From positions 1-22,852 of the IMG/VR virus record IMGVR_UViG_3300042891_000491: a DNA stretch of 22,852 nt; one strand, 5' to 3'. Shown piece after piece: positions 1-6,502 of the stretch. The stretch comes from a virus. The notes beneath the pieces are model-generated. The model was not told where the DNA came from, made no database searches, and saw only the letters and a program-made list of their open reading frames with translations. The translations under genes and the position numbers were made by a program. Every line of letters starts with the position of its first letter. Position 1 is the first letter of the stretch.

Positions 1-2075
1 TACTCGTCCCAGTTGAATGCTTCTAGTTTTTTAAACAGGTCGTCAACAAGGCTTGCCAACATTTTACGCTCAGATTCAGATGCGGACGAGAAGGTATCCA
101 CATAAAGGCGGGCGCCTCTTTCGTCCTTGTATTCAGGGAGGTCAATCTTGAATCGTTTAGCAATATCAGCAGCGGATAGTCCTGCTGCGTTAGACAGTTC
201 ATTACTGCTTGGAATGACTGTAACGCGGGAGCCGTCACGTGCTGGGATGAGGGTTGCAGGGGAACGGTCACGCCTGTCGGTCATGAAGTCAGCAATGGCG
301 GCACGCATTATGTCGCCCTTGTTGACCTTTGACATGTCAATAGATGAATCAAAACGTGTTTCGCCCTGATTGATGTCAGACATAATCAGGTCACGCTTAG
401 AGGCATTGCCACCAATCTTTGTTGTCGGCATCTTCAGACCCAAATGTGCCGCAATATCTGAATAAACTTTTTCCGAAACCGAACCATTAGGTACCGTTTC
501 TGGAATCTGGATGACAGTCTTGCCGCTTCCTGCTTGATGCTTGATGACACCAGTACCAAGAGAAGACGACTCATAAGACTTACTGCGTTTCAGTGCATCA
601 GAAATAAACTCCGATGGGATATCAAACGGGTCACCGCCATTATCAAGAAGTTTAATTGAATCCGCAAGAGTCTTGGGGTTGTCATTCTTTGACGTGGCAT
701 CTTCCCTAACCGTTGAGGTTTCCGACATGGCGGTTACTGGCTTCTTAGCCTTACCTTTGCCGTTTGACATAAATGTCTCATAGACCCAGCGCCGAACCTC
801 AACCTTGCCGCCCTTTCCGTTATCCACGGAAATTACGTCATTGGGTTTTTCCACATTTGGGAATTTTTCTGTGTATTTAAATGCACCATTGGAAGCGTTT
901 GCAAAATCACGAATGTTGTTTCCGACATCAAATTGGTCGCTTTCGCCTGCAACGCGGTTCAACTGTCTGCCGAATTTGCGGCGCTCTCCGACAGTCAGGT
1001 CTCGGGCACGCTCAATTGTCAGGGTAGAGCCGTTAGACATCACATACGTGACTTGACGGACAGCAGCACCTGAAAGTAGTGCTAAGTCATCACCGACAAT
1101 GTCTTTAGGTAGTTGGATTGGGCGAATCATTACTCCGCCATCCATGTCGGAGTTTCCGCTGAATTTGCGCAGAACCGATGATGGAACAATCGGCTTAAGC
1201 ACTACACCGTCACGACGGATTAATCGTCCTTCTGTTGTTGGCGCTCCAGTCACTGTGCGAATAGACGCTTCAACTGCTTTGATGCGCGCATTCGGGTTAT
1301 CTGCTCCAGTTCGTGGAATTTGCGCCATACGGAGGATTGATGCCGTGTTGTTGGTTGTTCCTGCCGTAACAACTTGTGAAAGGCTTTCCGCGCCCTGAAC
1401 TCGTGGAGTGCTCGGCTTGGTTGCCAAGCGTCGTGCCGTACCTATAGCCACACCAAGAGGTGTAGGGATGTCAAACAATTGTGCGCCACATGTTGAATAA
1501 CGCTCATCAGTGAATCGCCCACCGAATTGGAAACCAGCAGGGCAACGGAATCCGCGAGTTGGCTTTGGTGTTACGCGACGAATGCGCCCTAAACCAAGGT
1601 TGCCGCCAGGAATTAGTGCTCCGTATACCCGTGAGCGGATTGGGCTGCGTACTGCTGATAGGTCGCCAGGGAGGGCGATTGTTCCTGCCGCCTGAATGTT
1701 TTGCCCGACTGCTCCGCTGCTCCCGATAAGACCAACCTTTACGTGGACATTACTGCCTACGCGAGACTTTGTTGGGGTTGAGAACAGTGCGGCTTTGAAG
1801 TTGAGTAGGTTGCGACTCTCGGAAGACAGAGGGGACATGAGGGCAGCCGAAGAGCCTTTGATGAATGGCTCAAAGTGACGCTTTGGTTCTCCAATTTCAC
1901 CAGTTTCGGTTACTTTTGTTCGTAGAACTTTTGATGAATGTTGCTTTTTTGTTACGTTACGAACAATGTAGCCATCGCCATCGGATATATTGCGAGTGAA
2001 TGACGCGTCTTTACGGAGGACAGGACGTTGATGTCGCAAGAAACTCTGTATTGAGGATTTGCTGTCAGCGTTCAT
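1..2075 (-). CDS. Large phage protein with eroded kinase-like region (partial, runs off left edge)
   Basis: The frame is open from the ATG at 2075 to the window edge, giving 691 codons with no stop. AAGGA lies 9 bases upstream of the ATG, and the start overlaps the end of the preceding gene by 11 bases. Residues 177-196 carry an RCPxG-x6-FTD-x3-S-x-C motif that is also found in the 794-residue protein two genes upstream. Residues 507-615 resemble the layout of HipA/PI3-kinase-like folds: a GTGVIK strand, a helix ending in LGLKMPTT, then DRRDRSPAT at 600-608. The Asn expected after the catalytic Asp is Thr, so it may be a non-catalytic kinase relative. It is the last visible gene of the leftward head operon and is probably a virion or head-associated protein. 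The gene itself is certain; the fold assignment is inference. Confidence 0.85.
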   Translation of the reverse strand, partial: MNADSKSSIQSFLRHQRPVLRKDASFTRNISDGDGYIVRNVTKKQHSSKVLRTKVTETGEIGEPKRHFEPFIKGSSAALMSPLSSESRNLLNFKAALFSTPTKSRVGSNVHVKVGLIGSSGAVGQNIQAAGTIALPGDLSAVRSPIRSRVYGALIPGGNLGLGRIRRVTPKPTRGFRCPAGFQFGGRFTDERYSTCGAQLFDIPTPLGVAIGTARRLATKPSTPRVQGAESLSQVVTAGTTNNTASILRMAQIPRTGADNPNARIKAVEASIRTVTGAPTTEGRLIRRDGVVLKPIVPSSVLRKFSGNSDMDGGVMIRPIQLPKDIVGDDLALLSGAAVRQVTYVMSNGSTLTIERARDLTVGERRKFGRQLNRVAGESDQFDVGNNIRDFANASNGAFKYTEKFPNVEKPNDVISVDNGKGGKVEVRRWVYETFMSNGKGKAKKPVTAMSETSTVREDATSKNDNPKTLADSIKLLDNGGDPFDIPSEFISDALKRSKSYESSSLGTGVIKHQAGSGKTVIQIPETVPNGSVSEKVYSDIAAHLGLKMPTTKIGGNASKRDLIMSDINQGETRFDSSIDMSKVNKGDIMRAAIADFMTDRRDRSPATLIPARDGSRVTVIPSSNELSNAAGLSAADIAKRFKIDLPEYKDERGARLYVDTFSSASESERKMLASLVDDLFKKLEAFNWDE

Positions 2076-2532
2076 GTAGTGCTGTCCTTAGTCGTTGTTG
2101 TTCAGTTTTTACCTGACCATACTTTTCAGTATTTGGGTTAGGTGATACAGAAGATTGGGCTGCTTCCTTGCCGTACAAATCTTCTGGCTTTATCCCTACA
2201 CTGGCAAGGATATCAGGGCTTATGGGCTCGGAGCGGGTAGAAAACATGGCTATCCATTTTTCCATTGGCATCTTGTCGGAGCGTGTCTTCATTTCCCAGA
2301 ATTGTTTGTGAAATTCTGTTGTGTCAATCAGTCGCCATTCGTCAAGTTTTGACTGAATTCCACCATCATTTAGGTGAAAGTATAAAGGGTAAACTTTAAT
2401 CGGTGTATCTACGCCATTCTCGGAAAAATAGCCGTCATAGTTCTGAGACTTTGGTTTTAAGCAGGTGTAGATGATTGCTTTACCGACTACCGCAACTGGT
2501 ATGGGAAACTCTTTTTTGTCAATCATTGTCAT
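2065..2532 (-). CDS. Hypothetical phage protein, 155 aa
   Basis: I do not recognise this protein. It begins with an ATGA overlap on the stop codon of the upstream 794-residue gene. A second in-frame ATG at 2526 sits 7 bases after GGTGA and is the better-spaced start, giving 153 residues. The N-terminal half looks like a compact beta-rich domain (a valine/isoleucine-rich strand, then a region rich in Tyr and Phe). The C-terminal 40 residues are polar and probably disordered. No signal peptide or membrane segment is seen. The tight coupling on both sides places it in the head operon, so a minor structural or chaperone role is possible. Confidence 0.75.
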   Translation of the reverse strand: MTMIDKKEFPIPVAVVGKAIIYTCLKPKSQNYDGYFSENGVDTPIKVYPLYFHLNDGGIQSKLDEWRLIDTTEFHKQFWEMKTRSDKMPMEKWIAMFSTRSEPISPDILASVGIKPEDLYGKEAAQSSVSPNPNTEKYGQVKTEQQRLRTALHER

Positions 2533-4913
2533 GTCACCGATTCATTCGGGTCGTACGGGCGAGACGCCCACTCAATTTCCCGACGAGTATCCTCTAGCAA
2601 CTTTGTGCGCAGGCGTCCTCCCCAAATATCGGCGATACGGTCGCCCGCCTTACCGCCGTTGTATTTCGTGGGGTCGCCTAAATCAAGACCATCGTAGGAG
2701 CCGAAAATAACTTTAACATGCGGTGCCTTTTCCTGAACCAATGAGGTAATGCGCTCCATCTCCATCGCCATAATGACCCCGTCAAGTTCCTTGTTCCCAA
2801 TTGCCGAAGCCTGATTTCTTCCCTTATTACCTTCAGCGTTTTGTGTTTTCCAGCCTGAAATTTTTGCACGCGCAACTTCTATTTCACCCATTGTGAAACC
2901 TGCTGCAAGTAATTGCTCCGTAGAAAGGTGCTGGTCTTCAATCTTTTGAACTAGTTCTGTGCCGTCTACGCCGTCAGGGTTGAACTGGTCTTTATATGTT
3001 GGGAACAGTCTCGTTGCATCAAATTTCACTGCTTTGATGTCTTTGGCAGTGAATCCTCCCAAGATTTGTGATTCTGTATATTGACCATTTTCGTTCAGTC
3101 CATCTTTGCCCAAACCTGATGATTTATTCCAATTAACAAAATCTTGTGTTACGTGGGTTCGCAGTAGGCGATTAATATTGTCGTTTACGTCACTGTCGCC
3201 CAAGTGACCTACGATTGCTTCAACAAGTTCCTCGTCCGAGGAACCAACTGCACCCGTACCTCTTGCTTGGTTGAGGATGCTGTCCTTGTGGTGTACTGCC
3301 GTTCTGTCTGCTACTTCTGCGTGGAGTACAAATTCCATGTCTCCATAGCCGATTCCGTCACCAGCAAAAGCACCCTCAAAACCGCCAATGCCTCCGCCTC
3401 CCTTCCCAGGGATGGTTAGGTAGTGGTCTGTACTGAACAGTTGTTCGCCTTCTTTGGCGTTCTTTTCATCTGTGATTCGCTTTAATTCATCATCCCAGAA
3501 TGTGAAACCACTAAATCCGTACACAGGGCGGACACCAGAACCCCATTTCGCCCCAACGCTGGCTTCATACTGTCCACGGTTACCAATTAACCCCGTTAAA
3601 GCATCGCCAACTTGGTCATCCTTTTTGACTTCCGCTGGGAGGTAGCCGTCCGTTAGGTATGCATCTAAATGCATTCCCTTCGCCCATACCGACGCTTCAG
3701 GTTTGCGTGCTTTCGCAATTGTCAATGCAGTCTGTTCAATCGCTGCAATTACTTCATCATCTGTATGAGTGAGAATAAACTCATGTGTTTTAGGGTCTAT
3801 TACTCTGTCAAACGGGAAACCGTTTTCATCTGTTTGTGCGCCTGATTCAATCATGCGACGAAGGTTGGAAACCTTGCTCGCCATGATTCTTCTACGCTCG
3901 TCCTGTCGTTGTTTTATTGTCAGCAGGTCTTTACTGCCGCCATAGATGCCAGAATCATTAATTTCTTTAACATCTTCATCTGTCGTTTTGCCCCACTTTG
4001 GAGCCTTGGCAAGAATCTTGTCATTAAACGCTTTAATTGCATCTGATGTTTCATGCCCTGCTTTTGGCAAGTCGCGCAAATCTGAAGCATTTGTTGCTGT
4101 ATCCACCGCTCCGACAGCACGGTCAACACTAGTAGGCTCATTGACTTTTATGCCTCGGATTCTATCCTTGAATGAACCCATGGTATCTCTTAGGGAATTC
4201 TGCAATGTTGCAGAAAGTTCTCCAGCGCGAACATTCATTCTCTTCATTCGCTCCAAGAATGCGTCTTGATACTCGTTAACCTGCTCGCGTGTTTTGTTCC
4301 ACTTATCTTTAGCGTTTTCTAGAGTCATCTTGAGTGCAGCAGCACCACCGCTTACGTATATCCCCGTAAGCATTTGGATGCCTTCCATCTGGTCAGCGTC
4401 ACCAATCCCCGTTGCTACATCATTTATGACGGTGCCCAAATCACCGAAGTTGCCGAAGAAGGTAGCCCAGTAGGCTGAATTTAAAACGATTTTCCCAATA
4501 AGATTTTTTTGGTCTTGAGATAACCCCTGTTTTTCAAGAGAGGCATCTATGTCAATACCGAGCGCCTTAAACTCTGCAATCGTTTCAGGTGAGTTTCTAT
4601 TTGGCAACAGACTAGAAGCAGCATTAGCAGTAGCCTGAGCAACGGTTTCGGCACTTGGAACCATGCAGTTAGACATTTGCATGTCAGTGAACTGGTTAGC
4701 GTTCGGTGTTCCTGGTGGACACCTCATCTTCCCATTCTCGTCAACGATGATTCCTGCACGGCGAGCAGCATGATGCCCGACAGATGGCAGTTTTCTATCT
4801 TCACGAAGAGACGGTCCAAGAAAACCTTTGACCATCACATCTTCACGGATAGCCGAAATAGAAGAGGTGAGACTCTTTACACGCTCGTTTGCTATGTCAG
4901 GGAGTGACCTCAT
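2529..4913 (-). CDS. Large virion-associated protein with Cys motif and possible ADP-ribosyltransferase-like region
   Basis: The protein has 794 residues from the ATG at 4913. A GTG at 4919 is only 5 bases from GGGAGG and is a credible alternative start. Near the N-terminus, C65 and C83 belong to an RCPxG-x6-FTD-x3-S-x-C motif shared with the protein at the left edge. Residues 110-260 are largely helical, with a hydrophobic stretch around 140-195. Residues 440-556 carry RPVYG (462-466), then YGDMEF (523-528) and a VADRT/KDSI segment. This layout resembles the ADP-ribosyltransferase-like or DUF3626-like regions found fused to phage minor head proteins. The C-terminal 100 residues are mixed alpha/beta and unrecognised. 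An injected or capsid-internal effector is one possibility; a purely structural role is another. Confidence 0.8.
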   Translation of the reverse strand: MRSLPDIANERVKSLTSSISAIREDVMVKGFLGPSLREDRKLPSVGHHAARRAGIIVDENGKMRCPPGTPNANQFTDMQMSNCMVPSAETVAQATANAASSLLPNRNSPETIAEFKALGIDIDASLEKQGLSQDQKNLIGKIVLNSAYWATFFGNFGDLGTVINDVATGIGDADQMEGIQMLTGIYVSGGAAALKMTLENAKDKWNKTREQVNEYQDAFLERMKRMNVRAGELSATLQNSLRDTMGSFKDRIRGIKVNEPTSVDRAVGAVDTATNASDLRDLPKAGHETSDAIKAFNDKILAKAPKWGKTTDEDVKEINDSGIYGGSKDLLTIKQRQDERRRIMASKVSNLRRMIESGAQTDENGFPFDRVIDPKTHEFILTHTDDEVIAAIEQTALTIAKARKPEASVWAKGMHLDAYLTDGYLPAEVKKDDQVGDALTGLIGNRGQYEASVGAKWGSGVRPVYGFSGFTFWDDELKRITDEKNAKEGEQLFSTDHYLTIPGKGGGGIGGFEGAFAGDGIGYGDMEFVLHAEVADRTAVHHKDSILNQARGTGAVGSSDEELVEAIVGHLGDSDVNDNINRLLRTHVTQDFVNWNKSSGLGKDGLNENGQYTESQILGGFTAKDIKAVKFDATRLFPTYKDQFNPDGVDGTELVQKIEDQHLSTEQLLAAGFTMGEIEVARAKISGWKTQNAEGNKGRNQASAIGNKELDGVIMAMEMERITSLVQEKAPHVKVIFGSYDGLDLGDPTKYNGGKAGDRIADIWGGRLRTKLLEDTRREIEWASRPYDPNESVT

Positions 4914-4936
4914 AGTCACGGGCACCTCCCGGTGAA

Positions 4937-5161
4937 CTATTCGGCGTCTGCTGCTGGTTCTTCTGCGGTGACCTCAGGGGCAGCAACTTCCACTACCTCA
5001 ACTGGGGTTTCTTCTGTCGCGACCGCTTCAGCCTTCTTGCTTGCGCGCTTTGACACCTTTTCAACTGCTGGCTCTTCTGCGGGCTTGACGGCTACTGGCG
5101 CTTCAACTGATTTGTTGGAAACAATGAATCCAGCCTCGTTAGGTTGATTTGCTTTCTTCAT
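4937..5161 (-). CDS. Short Ala/Glu/Val-rich disordered protein, 74 aa
   Basis: The start at 5161 is chosen because GAGGAAGG lies about 8 bases upstream, inside the end of the preceding gene. That gene's stop codon (5165-5163) is almost contiguous, so the two are probably translationally coupled. A longer reading from 5233 would overlap the upstream gene and has no such site. The protein has a short N-terminal segment ending in GFIVSNKS, then a low-complexity tract rich in Ala, Pro, Glu and Val with a basic patch (KRASKKAE). No domain is recognisable. A similar design (short ordered head, acidic disordered tail) is seen in the 108-residue protein at 19505, but the sequences are not clearly related. 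Its role is unknown. Confidence 0.65.
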   Translation of the reverse strand: MKKANQPNEAGFIVSNKSVEAPVAVKPAEEPAVEKVSKRASKKAEAVATEETPVEVVEVAAPEVTAEEPAADAE

Positions 5162-5162
5162 C

Positions 5163-6488
5163 TCAGATACCTTCCTCAATGGTGAGCATTTCAAATTCAA
5201 GCAAGTCAGCGAGAAGTTTTGTAGCCTCGGCATCCTCTGCTGACTTCTCTTCTTCTGCCATTTCGGAGCCCCAGCCTTCAGGAATCATGTCTTCCTTGCC
5301 AAGTTCTTTGGCGCGCTTCATAATGTGAGCCTTGGCTGCAGCCTTGTCTCCCGCACGACCGAATGCTTGGATTGCGTTCTGAAGGTCTTCTTCGTCCTTA
5401 ATTGGGAATGAACCGTCAGGAAGGGCTTCGCCTGCTTCTGCCATGGTCTTACGAGTATCTTCGTCATACATACGCTTCAATGCGAGGTCTGCAACTTCGG
5501 CATCAATATCTGCTGCTTCGTCTGCGTCGTATTCGTCCCAACCGAGGACTTCGCCTTCAAGGCTGACGAAAACGTCGTATGACTTGCCATCTTCACCTTC
5601 AATTTCCACGGCGTAAGCGTCGTAGCCTTCAAACATGTCGGCATCAACACTGACGACTTCACCTTCAATGCTCTTGACGGCAATGTCGGCTGCTTCGTTG
5701 AACGAGATAACTTTCTCGCCAGCAATTTCTGCGACTTCACCCAATACTTTCTCGTTGAGGAGGTGCCAGCCCATGACTTCACCAGAGGTTCCGTCAAAGA
5801 AGATTTCTACTGGCTTGCCATCTTTGCGTTGTACGTCAACGATGAAGATGTCGGTTTCGTCAGCATATGCAGAATCAAGAACTTTGCCTGAGAACATGTC
5901 CTCAGCGATACCTTCCACTTCAAGAAGTGTTGGCATATCTGATTCTGGAGCACATCCGCCGGGGCACTGAGCACAAACCTGTGAGGTGCCTGCGAGCATT
6001 TTGCGTTCAAATGCGCACACGAACGAATCGTCGTCCCACTCTTCAGACTTCATGCCCATGCTGTCCATGCGCTTCTTGCGAGCCTTCTTGCGCTTGGCTG
6101 TTGGGTCGTCGTCCATTTCATCTTCAACTTCAGATGCCATGGATTCCATCGGGGACATTCCGCCCTTTGTGTCGGCGGTAACCCACTCTTCGGACTTTGC
6201 TTCTACGGTTTCTGCAGCAGCGCCGCACTTTCCGCAAACTTTCTGACCAGGCTTGTAACCGCACTCGGCAATGTCAAGCCCCTTGGCACACTTGATGGTG
6301 CCATCGGCGAGTAGTTGAACAATTGGCTTATCTGCCATTTCGTCTTTCTCCTTGTATTGCATGGTTGAGGTTAAGCAGCCACTTGGTTTTGTACATCCAG
6401 AACACGGCGCGATGCGTTTTTCGCCCGAAACCATGCAACTGTATTTTGTTGAAATCTTAGGTAATCCGTTTTGTGAAGTATAACTCAT
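5163..6488 (-). CDS. Cys-cluster protein with two PepSY-like repeats and a DUF6582-like domain
   Basis: The protein has 441 residues. Three four-cysteine groups sit in the N-terminal 180 residues: C18/C29/C32/C38, C67/C76/C85/C88 and C158/C172/C175/C179. Each includes a CxxC and could bind zinc or an iron-sulfur cluster. Two consecutive PepSY-like repeats follow at about 186-243 and 259-318, each ending in a GEVxGW turn. Residues 351-406 (ALPDGSFPI, then NAI, GR, HI, RA, LG, IPEGW) match the small domain catalogued, from memory, as DUF6582, which often accompanies phage prohead proteases. The C-terminus is acidic. The ATG at 6488 has GGAG 7 bases upstream. It follows the protease gene, in the slot where a scaffold or capsid gene is usual, but it does not look like a major capsid protein. 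Confidence 0.8.
   Translation of the reverse strand: MSYTSQNGLPKISTKYSCMVSGEKRIAPCSGCTKPSGCLTSTMQYKEKDEMADKPIVQLLADGTIKCAKGLDIAECGYKPGQKVCGKCGAAAETVEAKSEEWVTADTKGGMSPMESMASEVEDEMDDDPTAKRKKARKKRMDSMGMKSEEWDDDSFVCAFERKMLAGTSQVCAQCPGGCAPESDMPTLLEVEGIAEDMFSGKVLDSAYADETDIFIVDVQRKDGKPVEIFFDGTSGEVMGWHLLNEKVLGEVAEIAGEKVISFNEAADIAVKSIEGEVVSVDADMFEGYDAYAVEIEGEDGKSYDVFVSLEGEVLGWDEYDADEAADIDAEVADLALKRMYDEDTRKTMAEAGEALPDGSFPIKDEEDLQNAIQAFGRAGDKAAAKAHIMKRAKELGKEDMIPEGWGSEMAEEEKSAEDAEATKLLADLLEFEMLTIEEGI
6336..6362 (-). promoter_or_regulatory. Internal ribosome binding site and possible second start
   Basis: Inside the Cys-cluster/PepSY gene, AAGGAG lies about 9 bases before the in-frame ATG at 6338 (Met51). 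This is as good as the site at the annotated start. Initiation here would give a 391-residue form lacking the first four-cysteine group. Either this is the true start or both forms are made. Confidence 0.4.
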
Positions 6489-6502
6489 TCTTCTTCTCCA
6501 TA

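Noticed and set aside
127-1878. Several short plus-strand frames at the left edge
   Set aside because: The minus strand is open for 691 codons here with a ribosome binding site and a motif shared with another protein; the plus-strand frames are shadows.
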